A DNA stretch of 25,478 nucleotides, taken from the NCBI RefSeq assembly GCF_040096205.1, contig NZ_JBBMFD010000029.1, positions 1-25,478 of the forward strand, given 5' to 3'. Source of the stretch: Solibaculum_A intestinale (GTDB lineage: Bacteria > Bacillota > Clostridia > Oscillospirales > Acutalibacteraceae). Shown one piece after another: positions 14,450-22,069 of the stretch (its first letter is position 1; each line of letters starts with the position of its first letter). The notes beneath the pieces are model-generated. The model searched no databases. It saw nothing but the letters and a program-made list of their open reading frames with translations, and was not told the origin of the DNA. The position numbers and the translations under genes are program-made.

Positions 14450-15632
14450 GAGACGCCCGCCCCTTATGCTCCTCAATAAACCGCTCGATGCGATGCAGCG
14501 CCTCGATCAGATGGTTGGTGGAATAACAGTAGGACACCCGCACAAACCCTTCCCCGCAGTCGCCGAAGGCAGTACCCGGCACCACGGCCACATGCTGGGT
14601 GTAAAGCAGCTGCTCGCAGAATTCCTCGGAAGTAAGCCCGGTGGACTGAACGGACGGAAAACAGTAAAACGCCCCTTGAGGCTCAAAGCAGGAAAGCCCC
14701 AGCCGGTTGAGCCCGTCCACCAGCAGCCGGCGGCGCATGTTGTACTCGTCACGCATATGTACGATATCCTCGTCGCCGTTGCGGATGGCTTCGATGGCGG
14801 CGTACTGGGCGGTGGTGGGGGCGCTCATGATGGCGTACTGGTGAAGCTTGGTCATGGCAGCCACCAGCGGCGCCGGGCCGCACAGGTACCCAAGCCGCCA
14901 GCCGGTCATGGCGTAGGTCTTGGAAAAGCCGCTGACGAGCACCGTGCGTTCGAGCATCCCATCGATCTGGGCAATGGAAGTGTGTCCGTTTTGATTGTAG
15001 GTCAGCTCCCCGTAAATCTCGTCGGACAGCACTAGGATATTCGTCCCCCGCAGCACCTGGGCGATGCCCTCCAAATCCTCCCGGCGCAGAATGGCGCCGG
15101 TGGGGTTATTGGGGTACGGAAGAATAAGCAGCTTGGTTTTCGGGGTAATCTTCCCCTTGAGCTCCTGGGGGGTAAGGCGGAACTGGTTCTCCGCCTTCGT
15201 TTCTATGATCACCGGCGTGCCGCCTGCTAAGCGGGTGATCGGCTCGTAGCAGACAAAGGAGGGCTCCGGAATCAGAACCTCGTCGCCAGAGCTGATGACC
15301 GAACGAATGCACAGGTCGATGGCCTCCGAGCCGCCCACGGTGACGAGAATTTCGTCTTTAGGCCGGTAGGAAAGGCCGAAGCGGCGGTTTAAGTAACCGC
15401 TGATGCCTTCCCGCAGGGATACAAGGCCGCTGTTGGAAGTATAATGGGTGTGGCCCTTTTCTAACGAATGAATTCCTTCCTGACGGACGTGCCACGGCGT
15501 TTTGAAATCTGGTTCGCCGATGGATAGGGAAATCACGTCGTCCATTTCCGCTGCGATGTCAAAAAAGCGGCGGATGCCGGACGGCTTGATGTCCCGGATG
15601 CAGTCCGTCAGCAGCGACTGATAGTCCATCAC
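14442..15632 (-). CDS. class I/II pyridoxal-phosphate aminotransferase
   Basis: A fold-type I aminotransferase of the AspC/PatA group (396 residues). Visible are the cofactor-contacting GGSEAI (100-105), PNNPTG (174-179), the DEIY motif with D204, the Schiff-base lysine K238 in SGFSKTYAMTGWRLGY, and the substrate-carboxylate arginine in GFVRVSYCYS. Substrate is uncertain: aromatic, aspartate or alanine-type activities all occur in this group. The stop of the Lrp gene overlaps the start as GTGATGG; either GTG 15632 or ATG 15629 may be used, and AGGAGG is 11 and 14 bases away from them. Translation is thus coupled to the Lrp/AsnC regulator, which commonly controls or accompanies such genes in Clostridia. 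Confidence 0.93.
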   Translation of the reverse strand: MMDYQSLLTDCIRDIKPSGIRRFFDIAAEMDDVISLSIGEPDFKTPWHVRQEGIHSLEKGHTHYTSNSGLVSLREGISGYLNRRFGLSYRPKDEILVTVGGSEAIDLCIRSVISSGDEVLIPEPSFVCYEPITRLAGGTPVIIETKAENQFRLTPQELKGKITPKTKLLILPYPNNPTGAILRREDLEGIAQVLRGTNILVLSDEIYGELTYNQNGHTSIAQIDGMLERTVLVSGFSKTYAMTGWRLGYLCGPAPLVAAMTKLHQYAIMSAPTTAQYAAIEAIRNGDEDIVHMRDEYNMRRRLLVDGLNRLGLSCFEPQGAFYCFPSVQSTGLTSEEFCEQLLYTQHVAVVPGTAFGDCGEGFVRVSYCYSTNHLIEALHRIERFIEEHKGRASHA

Positions 15633-16108
15633 AGCTCAAAAAACCTCCTCTCGTCGGTAGGGACGTCGTTGAGCGCAATGCCCCTTTCCTTATACCGGGT
15701 GAGGATAAAATGGGTGGCGGTGGATAGCACCGAGTCCAGCGGGGAAAGACGCTTGGCCACGAACATGGCCAGCTCCTGAAAGGTCTTGCCGTTGACGGTG
15801 ACCGCCAGGTCATAGCCGCCGCTCATCAGATAAACGCTTTCCACCTCGTCGAAGGCTAGAATGGTGCGGGCGATCTCGTCAAACCCCAGATCCCGCTTGG
15901 GAGTGACTTTCAGCTCAATCAGGGCAGTGACGCATTCCCGGCCCGCCTTCTCCCAGTTGACGATGGGCTTATAGCCGCGGATGACCCCGTCCTTTTCCAG
16001 CTCCTTGATTTTATCCGCCACGTCCTGCTCGGTCATCCCCAGCATACTGGCCAGCTGGGCGTTTGTCAGACGTGCGTTTTCGTCGAGTAGTTTCAGTAGC
16101 TTGTCCAT
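15629..16108 (-). CDS. Lrp/AsnC family transcriptional regulator
   Basis: A 159-residue regulator with an N-terminal helix-turn-helix (LLDENARLTNAQLASMLGM, then IKELEKDGVIRGYKPIV, residues about 7-50) and a C-terminal RAM ligand-binding domain (about 60-140; TALIELKVTP, SVYLMSGGYDLAVTV). Family members bind amino acids and form octamers around DNA. AAGGTG precedes the start. Its stop overlaps the aminotransferase start, so it probably reports on the amino acid that enzyme handles. The PHP gene ends 40 bases upstream. Confidence 0.93.
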   Translation of the reverse strand: MDKLLKLLDENARLTNAQLASMLGMTEQDVADKIKELEKDGVIRGYKPIVNWEKAGRECVTALIELKVTPKRDLGFDEIARTILAFDEVESVYLMSGGYDLAVTVNGKTFQELAMFVAKRLSPLDSVLSTATHFILTRYKERGIALNDVPTDERRFFEL

Positions 16109-16148
16109 AAAAGCACCTTCTTGGTTTTAGTATAGGTGGTCCGGGCGG

Positions 16149-16955
16149 CTAGATCGCCACCTGGACGGGCTTGCGCTTTTCAAAATAGGTCATATGGGTA
16201 AACCCGGCCGCCTTGATGAGCTCGATTCCCTCTCGAATTCCCGCGCCCACATGGCGCGCGCAATGCGCGTCCGACCCGACGGTGATGATTTCCCCGCCAA
16301 GCTCCCGGTACCGCTTGACGTGCCGAAGTTCCGGCATGGTGCGCCCCAGCGCCTGGCGCAGAGTGGAAGTGTTGACCTCGATGCCGCAACCATTTTCAAT
16401 CAAAGCCTTTAGGATTTTGTCCATCTGATCTTCGCACCGATCTAGGTTGGCCGTAAGCCCGTGCTCGCCCACAATGTAGCGAAGCGGATAGGTCAGGTGC
16501 CCGAGCACGTCGAACTTGCCCCATTGGGCCAGCTCCAAAAGCTCGGCATAGTATTCCTCCAGCAGCCGGTCAATGTTTTCGCCCGCATAGTCGATAAACG
16601 CGAAGTCCGGACGGCCTTTGGTATTGTGCAGCGAACCGATGACGAAGTCGAACCCCGCCTTTACCACCTGCTCGGCACAGGGGAAATTCTGGGTCGCCTG
16701 GCCCAGCTCCACGCCCACCAAAACCTTCAGGCGTCCGCGGAACACCTCTCTGGCCTTGATGATTTCAAACATGGACTGCTTGATCGACCGGTCGTAGCAT
16801 TCCTCCTTGTACACGTTGACCTCGCAGTGATCGGTAATCGCCAGGGCAAAGAGCCCTTTGTCCACCGCCGCCTCACACAGGCTTGTGGTAGGCTCCTCCC
16901 CGTCCGGGGAACTGTCCGAATGGGTATGCAGGTCCATCAGCGGCATGTCCGACAT
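16149..16955 (-). CDS. PHP-domain phosphatase, histidinol-phosphatase (HisK) like
   Basis: A 268-residue metal-dependent phosphoesterase of the PHP superfamily. Metal ligands are visible in order: DLHTHSD (H10, H12), ITDH (D42, H43), GVELG, GSLHN, LGHLTYP, EVNTS and the closing GSDAH. Length and motif spacing fit the HisK-type histidinol-phosphatase, but many relatives act on other phosphates and no other his genes are near, so histidine synthesis is only one possibility. ATG codons at 16964, 16955 and 16946 are all possible; 16955 is preferred because the AAGGATGAGG element lies before it. A 7-bp hairpin (16975-16992) sits just upstream in the leader. It is the first gene of the seven-gene unit. 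Confidence 0.88.
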   Translation of the reverse strand: MSDMPLMDLHTHSDSSPDGEEPTTSLCEAAVDKGLFALAITDHCEVNVYKEECYDRSIKQSMFEIIKAREVFRGRLKVLVGVELGQATQNFPCAEQVVKAGFDFVIGSLHNTKGRPDFAFIDYAGENIDRLLEEYYAELLELAQWGKFDVLGHLTYPLRYIVGEHGLTANLDRCEDQMDKILKALIENGCGIEVNTSTLRQALGRTMPELRHVKRYRELGGEIITVGSDAHCARHVGAGIREGIELIKAAGFTHMTYFEKRKPVQVAI

Positions 16956-17046
16956 ATGCCTCATCCTTTCTTGCGCCTGCCCGGCGGCAGGCGGATCGCG
17001 CTAATATGAGTTTTTAGGAGTTTTATTCTGTCTATATTCAGAGTTT

Positions 17047-17055
17047 ATCATACCA
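17047..17055 (-). promoter_or_regulatory. candidate promoter of the PHP-to-pentapeptide operon
   Basis: On the minus strand this reads TGG-TATGAT, an extended -10; the -35 region is a run of T and A with no good box. The design matches the sseB-like promoter at 1147. It faces away from the ABC-transporter promoter in the same 190-base gap. Confidence 0.4.
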
Positions 17056-17086
17056 TATTCCTAAAAAAAATAATAGGTAAGTTTTA

Positions 17087-17115
17087 TTTACTTTTCTGGG
17101 TCAATGATGTATAAT
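17087..17115 (+). promoter_or_regulatory. promoter of the ABC exporter genes
   Basis: TTTACT (-35) and a perfect TATAAT (-10) separated by 17 bases. The -10 overlaps the in-frame ATG at 17104, which shows that the true start codon of the ATPase is the later GTG. Confidence 0.75.
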
Positions 17116-17148
17116 CATAGCAAATGCGAAACAAAGGAGTGTGATTGG

Positions 17149-18072
17149 GTGCTGTTAGAAGTTAAGAACGTAGTCAAAACGTTCGGGGAAAAGCGGGTGC
17201 TTGAGGGGATCAGCCTGCAGGTAAAAAGCGGGGCGGCGCTGGGTCTTCTGGGGCGCAACGGGGCTGGTAAAACTACCACTATCCGCATTGTCATGGGCGT
17301 ATTCCCCGCCGACAGCGGCGAAATTTTGCTCGACGGCAAGCCGATGTCCAAGTCGGGGGCTACTTTCGGTTATCTGCCGGAGGAACGGGGCTTATATCCG
17401 AAAAAGCTGATCGGCGACCAGCTGGTTTACCTGGCCCGCTTGCGGGGGCTGACCCGGGCCGACGCAGTGGCGGCGGTGAAGCGCTGGCTTGCCCGGATGG
17501 GAATGGAGGAGGTATACGCTAAGAAGCTGGACACTCTCTCCAAGGGCAACCAGCAGAAAATCCAGCTGGCCTCCACTTTGCTGCACGACCCGGACATCGT
17601 CATTTTAGACGAACCCTTCTCCGGTCTTGACCCGGTCAACGCCTCCCTTCTTAAAGACGTGGTCCGGGAGCTGGTGGCGGCGGGCAAGACGGTGATCTTC
17701 TCCAGCCATCAGATGGGCTATGTAGAGGAGTTCTGCGACAACATCGCCATTTTAAACGGCGGGCGCATCGTCCTGGATGGAAACCTGCATGATATTAAGA
17801 TGAGCTATCCGCGTAACCGCATCCTGGTATCCCTGGACAAAGGGGACATGGCTGCGTCCATCAAAACGGCGCTCAGCCAGGCGGGCCTTGATTCCCTGGT
17901 AACCAAGCTCATCCCCAGGGAACACGACGTGATCCTGACGCTTGCCGACCCGGCAAAGCGGGGCCAGGTACTGGCGGCCTTATCGGGAGCGGGGCTGGCG
18001 GTGGACCGGTTTGAGGTGCTCACCCCGACCCTCGAACAGATTTTTGTAGAAAAGGCGGGTGAAACGGCATGA
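17149..18072 (+). CDS. ABC transporter ATP-binding protein (NatA-like)
   Basis: The ATPase of a NatAB-type ABC-2 exporter (307 residues). Walker A GRNGAGKT at 35-42, Q-loop near YLPEER (75-80), signature LSKGNQQ (130-136), Walker B IVILDEP (150-156) and H-loop H187 in SSHQ are all intact. A C-terminal domain of about 90 residues ends in LTPTLEQIFVEKAGE, typical of NatA/YhaQ-like proteins. The GTG start is chosen because AAAGGAG lies 9 bases before it and the earlier ATG codons overlap the promoter. It overlaps the permease gene by four bases (ATGA). Substrate is unknown; relatives export sodium, antibiotics or other cell-damaging compounds. Confidence 0.93.
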   Translation: MLLEVKNVVKTFGEKRVLEGISLQVKSGAALGLLGRNGAGKTTTIRIVMGVFPADSGEILLDGKPMSKSGATFGYLPEERGLYPKKLIGDQLVYLARLRGLTRADAVAAVKRWLARMGMEEVYAKKLDTLSKGNQQKIQLASTLLHDPDIVILDEPFSGLDPVNASLLKDVVRELVAAGKTVIFSSHQMGYVEEFCDNIAILNGGRIVLDGNLHDIKMSYPRNRILVSLDKGDMAASIKTALSQAGLDSLVTKLIPREHDVILTLADPAKRGQVLAALSGAGLAVDRFEVLTPTLEQIFVEKAGETA

Positions 18073-19319
18073 AGCAGTTTTGGATCGTATTCCAGCACGA
18101 ATATGTGGGATTTTTGAAAAACAAGGTGTATGCCGGCGTGACCATCTTTTTGGTGCTGGCCATTGCCGTGGTGTTAAGCCTGCCAAACCTTTTCTCCCTC
18201 TTCTCTTCCGGCGACTCGCCCGCCACTCCGCCCGCCGATGCGGAGAAGCCGGTGGTACTGGTGGACGCGGCGGCGGCCGGGGACGGCTACGCCGCTTACC
18301 TTTCGTCCGTGTTCCCCGACTATGCCTTTGAGGAAAAGGATACGGCGGGGCTGGACCTGAAGGCGCTCATCAACGACGGGGACTATGAGGGCGCGGTGGT
18401 GTTCCAGTCCCCCATGCAGTACGAGTTTTACACGAAGCGGCTGGGGATAGCGGGAAGCAGCCTGCTCGGCGGCCTTTCGGAAGCGGTTACCATGAAAATG
18501 CGTACCGACGCGCTGACCGCCCTGGGCGTTACCGAGCAGGAGGCCGCACAAATTATGACCGCCCAGCCGCAGCAGAGCGTGATCGAAACCGGCAAGAGCT
18601 TTATGGACACGTACTTCTACACCTACGCCCTGCTCTTTATCCTGTACCTCTCGGTCATTCTTTACGGCCAGATGGTGGCTTCGGCGGTGGCGGCGGAAAA
18701 AAGCAACCGGGCCATGGAAATGCTCATCACCACCGCAAGCCCCAATAACCTCATGTTCGGCAAGATCATGGGCGTGGGCCTTGCGGGGCTGACACAAGTG
18801 GCGGTCATCCTGCTGGCGGCCTTCGGGTTCTATCAGTTAAACGCCTCCGCCTGGGACAACGAGATCATCCAGTCCCTCTTCAACATGCCGGTGAACATCA
18901 TGCTGTTTACCCTCTTGTTCTACCTGCTGGGCTTCTTCCTCTACGCGTTCCTGTTTGGAGCGGTGGGGTCGCTGGTCAGCCGCACGGAGGATGTGAACAC
19001 CACCATCACGCCCATGATGCTGCTGCTCGTGGGGGCCTTCTTCCTGTCCCTCTATGCGATGCTGGGAAACCCCGACAGCCCGCTGGTGGTCGTCTGCTCC
19101 TTCATCCCTTTCTTTACCCCGATGCTCATGTTTGTGCGCATCTGCATGACCGACGTGCCCACGTGGCAGATCCTCCTATCGGTGGTGCTCACGGTAGTCT
19201 TCACCGGGTTCATGGGATGGCTTTCGGCGAAGATTTACCGGGTGGGCGTGCTCATGTACGGCAAGCCCCCCAAGCCTGGAGAACTCATCCGCGTGCTGAA
19301 AGACAGCAAACACTACTGA
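18069..19319 (+). CDS. ABC-2 type permease (NatB-like)
   Basis: The membrane partner of the preceding ATPase (416 residues). A first helix (about 20-40) is followed by an extracellular domain (45-178) and then six helices at about 181-205, 232-256, 272-301, 313-333, 338-358 and 366-386, the usual ABC-2/NatB layout. The cytoplasmic KSNRAMEMLITTASPNNLMFGKI segment (211-233) is the family coupling motif. Its start codon overlaps the ATPase stop. A strong terminator follows 12 bases later, so the exporter is a two-gene unit. No regulator is adjacent. Confidence 0.92.
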   Translation: MKQFWIVFQHEYVGFLKNKVYAGVTIFLVLAIAVVLSLPNLFSLFSSGDSPATPPADAEKPVVLVDAAAAGDGYAAYLSSVFPDYAFEEKDTAGLDLKALINDGDYEGAVVFQSPMQYEFYTKRLGIAGSSLLGGLSEAVTMKMRTDALTALGVTEQEAAQIMTAQPQQSVIETGKSFMDTYFYTYALLFILYLSVILYGQMVASAVAAEKSNRAMEMLITTASPNNLMFGKIMGVGLAGLTQVAVILLAAFGFYQLNASAWDNEIIQSLFNMPVNIMLFTLLFYLLGFFLYAFLFGAVGSLVSRTEDVNTTITPMMLLLVGAFFLSLYAMLGNPDSPLVVVCSFIPFFTPMLMFVRICMTDVPTWQILLSVVLTVVFTGFMGWLSAKIYRVGVLMYGKPPKPGELIRVLKDSKHY

Positions 19320-19331
19320 TCCTGTCAACCG

Positions 19332-19387
19332 AAAAACAGACGCCCCGCTTGTCCCAACTTCGGGACTTTGACGGGGCGTCTGTTTTT
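19332..19387 (+). terminator. terminator after the ABC exporter genes
   Basis: A perfect 15-bp outer stem beginning with AAAAA and ending in TTTTT, enclosing a second small GTCCC/GGGAC stem. It sits 12 bases past the permease stop codon. Confidence 0.9.
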
Positions 19388-19521
19388 CTTCTGTAATCAT
19401 TCGCCAAAACCGTCATCCTTTCGTAAGGGATTTGTAAGAACCGAAGGTGGAATTTCGGCTATTCTAGCCATATACTTTGACTGCATTGCGGATTTCCATA
19501 CGAAAAGGAGCGGTAGATACG

Positions 19522-21045
19522 ATGCAAACGCCATCTGTAAAACTCTTACTGGTCTATCCGGACTTTACCGAAAGCGACACCCCAAGAAAGCATTCCGGCG
19601 GCAATTACAGCGAAGGGCTTGCTTCCATCAGCGCGGTGCTCAAAAAGGCGGGCGTGGGCGTCTCCCTGCTGCACCTGCTTTATGAGCACGACAAGGACCA
19701 ATTCCTTGAAAAGCTCAAGGGGTATGATTTCGACCTGATCGGCTTTTCGGTGCGCACCACCGCCTTCGAGTATGTAAAGAAGCTGGCGGGATGGGCCAAG
19801 GAAGCCACGGGGAAATTCCTCTTCTGCGGAGGATACCACCCTACCCTGGTACCCGACGAGGTGCTGGCGGCGGACGGAGTGGACGCGGTGTGCATTGGGG
19901 AAGGGGAATACCCGGTGCTGGAGCTGTGCCAGCGGTTTTGGCAAAAGGATGAGGACTTTTACCGCATCCAGAGCTTTCATTTCAAGACTCCGGAGGGCGG
20001 CGTCATCCGAAACCCTGTGCGCCCCATGCTGGAAAACCTAGACGAGCTGCCGATCCCAGACTTTGACCTGTTCGACTTTGACAACCTGACTGCGAGCAAG
20101 ACGGGGAGCGCTCTGGTGATGATGAGCCGGGGATGCCTCTTTTCCTGCACCTACTGCGGCAACTCCCAGTTTCGCAACGTCTATCCCAACCGCAAACGGT
20201 ACGCCCGCTTCCGGTCCTTCGAAAATTCCCTCCTTTATCTGAAAACCCTACTCCAAAAGCACCCGTACATTCAGTTTCTGAACTTCCGCGACGCCATCTT
20301 CAACATGTACGACGACTGGTTTTACGGGTTTATGGAGGTATACAAAAAGGAAATCGGCCTGCCCTTCACCTGCAACCTGCGCCTGGACATCATGACGGAG
20401 GAAACGGTGCGGGTAATGAAAGAGGCGGGGTGCTACCTCATCGACGTGGGGGTGGAGTCCGGCGACGAGGAAATCCGCCACAAGTACCTCAAGCGGATGA
20501 TGACCGACGAGCAGATGATCCACGCCTTTTCCTGGTTTCACAAGTACGGCATCACGTCGCTGACCTATAACATTGTGGGCCTGCCCTTTGAGGACCTCCA
20601 CAAGGCCCTCAAAACCATCAAGCTGAACGTGAAATTAAACCCCGATAAGGTGATCCCCAACATCTTCTACCCCTATCCCATGACCATTCTGGCCGACATT
20701 GCCCGCAAGGCCGGGTTTGTCCCGGACGTGATCGAGCCGGGGACCAAGGTGCCCCTCAAGCAGGAGCAGTTTCCCGAGCATGAGGTGCTCTTCGCGTCCT
20801 ACTATTTTCTGACGTTTCTTCGCCTCTACCGGTTTGCCGGCAAGCTGCCGGGGGCTTTGGGGCGCGGGTTTTCCCGGATGTGCGACGGGGTTTTCGTGGG
20901 CCGTCTCACTCCGCGCAAGGCGCTTGTGAAGCTCTACGAGGGGGCGGACAAGTGCAACAAGGGACTGAGGCGGACGGTCAGCAAGCGGCTGCCGGGGGTT
21001 TATATGTGGCTTCGGCGGCGGCGCAACAAGATCGCCGCGGCTTAA
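19522..21045 (+). CDS. B12-binding-type radical SAM protein
   Basis: A 507-residue enzyme. An N-terminal B12-binding-like Rossmann domain (about 5-135; LLLVYPDF, GLASISAVLKKAGV, IGEGEYP) lacks the DxHxxG cobalamin-histidine motif, as in most BchE/P-methylase-like members. The radical SAM domain follows, with the iron-sulphur cysteines C205, C209 and C212 in RGCLFSCTYCGN and a SAM-contacting GVESGDEEI segment; a basic C-terminal tail closes it. Such proteins methylate or cyclise unreactive carbons, but the substrate cannot be told. AAGGAG precedes the ATG at 19522; an upstream in-frame ATG at 19477 lacks a binding site. It converges on the ypsA-like gene and shares its stop bases. Confidence 0.92.
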   Translation: MQTPSVKLLLVYPDFTESDTPRKHSGGNYSEGLASISAVLKKAGVGVSLLHLLYEHDKDQFLEKLKGYDFDLIGFSVRTTAFEYVKKLAGWAKEATGKFLFCGGYHPTLVPDEVLAADGVDAVCIGEGEYPVLELCQRFWQKDEDFYRIQSFHFKTPEGGVIRNPVRPMLENLDELPIPDFDLFDFDNLTASKTGSALVMMSRGCLFSCTYCGNSQFRNVYPNRKRYARFRSFENSLLYLKTLLQKHPYIQFLNFRDAIFNMYDDWFYGFMEVYKKEIGLPFTCNLRLDIMTEETVRVMKEAGCYLIDVGVESGDEEIRHKYLKRMMTDEQMIHAFSWFHKYGITSLTYNIVGLPFEDLHKALKTIKLNVKLNPDKVIPNIFYPYPMTILADIARKAGFVPDVIEPGTKVPLKQEQFPEHEVLFASYYFLTFLRLYRFAGKLPGALGRGFSRMCDGVFVGRLTPRKALVKLYEGADKCNKGLRRTVSKRLPGVYMWLRRRRNKIAAA

Positions 21046-21521
21046 CGCTCTGCCAGGTTTAAGACCCGCAGGCCCTGCCCCTTGGCATAGCGCACCGTCA
21101 TGCCGGTCCCGCTGCGCTCCCGGGTCAGGTAACTCACGCAAATCCCGCTTTCTTCCACCAAGCGGCGGTTGCGGGCAAAATAGCAGCCCGGCTCGTACCC
21201 GGAAGCCAGTACCGCCACCTTGTCCGCTTTCCGGCGGATGGCCCAGAATTCCTGCCGGTCCTCTTCCCGCCAGGAAGCCTCCTGCCCCTCAAAGGGCAGG
21301 ACCAGAATCAACTTGATATGCGGATAACGCTCCCGCTTCTTCAATACCTCCCGGGCGGCCAGGGCGTCAAAGCCCCGCGCCCCGCCCGCAGCAAAACAGC
21401 AGACGCCTTGGCCGATGAGCAATTCGATTGCATCGGCCAGGCGTCTTTTTAAGTCCGGCAGCAGCCGGGCGGGAATGTCCCGGTGGCCGGTGAAGCAGCA
21501 GATTTTGTCCCGTGGAATCAT
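21042..21521 (-). CDS. YpsA-like SLOG family protein (DUF1273)
   Basis: A 159-residue protein with the SLOG fold of YpsA/DprA relatives, which are predicted to bind nucleotide-derived ligands. Key segments are FTGHR (residues 10-14), FAAGGARGFDALAA (43-56), LILVLPFEGQEASW (71-84) and RNRRLVEES. In some Firmicutes YpsA influences cell division, but the molecular activity is unknown. GGAGG lies 7 bases before the start. Upstream, an extended -10 promoter is followed directly by a perfect palindrome, so the gene is probably repressed by a product of the divergent regulator cluster. The last four bases of its reading frame (TTAA) are shared with the end of the radical SAM gene. Confidence 0.88.
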   Translation of the reverse strand: MIPRDKICCFTGHRDIPARLLPDLKRRLADAIELLIGQGVCCFAAGGARGFDALAAREVLKKRERYPHIKLILVLPFEGQEASWREEDRQEFWAIRRKADKVAVLASGYEPGCYFARNRRLVEESGICVSYLTRERSGTGMTVRYAKGQGLRVLNLAER

Positions 21522-21541
21522 AACAGCACCTCCAAATTATG

Positions 21542-21560
21542 TGTACTTATTTTAAGTACA
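21542..21560. promoter_or_regulatory. palindromic operator in the ypsA / regulator-cluster gap
   Basis: TGTACTTA and TAAGTACA form perfect 8-base inverted arms around TTT. The palindrome lies at about +2 to +20 of the predicted ypsA transcript, a classic repressor position. Confidence 0.65.
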
Positions 21561-21568
21561 TCGCCTCA

Positions 21569-21577
21569 ATTATAGCA
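21569..21577 (-). promoter_or_regulatory. extended -10 promoter of the ypsA-like gene
   Basis: On the minus strand this reads TGC-TATAAT, a perfect -10 with the TGn extension and no clear -35. The transcript would begin near 21562, immediately before the palindromic operator. Confidence 0.5.
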
Positions 21578-21593
21578 CATATTAAGTCTAGTA

Positions 21594-21617
21594 TGTACTC
21601 AAACTTACATAAGTACA
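21594..21617. promoter_or_regulatory. second operator-like site before the RHH gene
   Basis: TGTACT (21594-21599) and AAGTACA (21611-21617) repeat the half-sites of the nearby palindrome in the same inverted arrangement; inside them ACTTA and TAAGT form another short inverted pair. It lies 24 bases before the ribbon-helix-helix gene start, where it could block that gene's own promoter. Confidence 0.45.
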
Positions 21618-21640
21618 AACTAAGACGATAGAGGTGTATT

Positions 21641-21817
21641 ATGAAAAAGGACAAACATCTCGGCATCCGTATTGACGATGATCTCCATTATAAGCTTCAC
21701 TACATTGCGAAATACGAAGGCCGGTCTGCCAACGGGCAAATTCTGTATCTGATCCGGCAGTGTATTGCGGATTTTGAAGAAAAGCACGGAAAAATTGAGA
21801 AGGAAGAAAAACCGTGA
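21641..21817 (+). CDS. Arc-type ribbon-helix-helix DNA-binding protein (58 aa)
   Basis: A 58-residue protein, too short for common ORF cut-offs. It has the ribbon-helix-helix layout: a short strand (HLGIRIDDD, residues 6-14), helix A (HYKLHYIAKYEG) and helix B (ANGQILYLIRQCIADFEEKHG). Such proteins bind DNA as dimers through the strand; LGIRID supplies the alternating exposed residues. AGAGGTG precedes the ATG. Its TGA overlaps the start of the next gene (GTGA), so the two are translated together. It is the first gene of the regulator cluster and, being beside the palindromic sites, is the first candidate for their binding protein. Confidence 0.8.
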   Translation: MKKDKHLGIRIDDDLHYKLHYIAKYEGRSANGQILYLIRQCIADFEEKHGKIEKEEKP

Positions 21818-22056
21818 ACGTGAAAGACATGGTAGTGGCGAGGCTAAAGCAATTATGCCAGCAACGAGGAATTGCGCTCAACGAGCTGGCTACCAGCTCT
21901 GGGATGACACCGTCTATAGTCTATAGTATGGTAGATCCCAGTCGTAAAAACATTTCCATTGTTACCATCAAGAAGCTCTGTGACGGGCTGGACATTACAT
22001 TGGGCGAATTTTTCTCCACCAAGGAGTTCGACGCGCTCGAGCAGGAGATCAAGTAG
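21814..22056 (+). CDS. XRE-family regulator, array copy 1 (80 aa)
   Basis: An 80-residue Cro/C1-type helix-turn-helix protein, starting at a GTG that overlaps the stop of the RHH gene; AAGGAAG stands before it. Residues 1-45 hold the DNA-reading helices (NELATSSGMTPSIVYSMV), and residues 51-80 are the constant tail shared with copies 2-4, with one change here (Ala74 for Glu). This copy is the most divergent of the four: it has SIV where the others have the GV(V/I) of NPGVV/NPGVI. It likely acts as a dimer; the tail probably builds the dimer or partner face. Ligand and target are unknown. Confidence 0.88.
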   Translation: MNVKDMVVARLKQLCQQRGIALNELATSSGMTPSIVYSMVDPSRKNISIVTIKKLCDGLDITLGEFFSTKEFDALEQEIK

Positions 22057-22069
22057 GAGTGGATACCGT

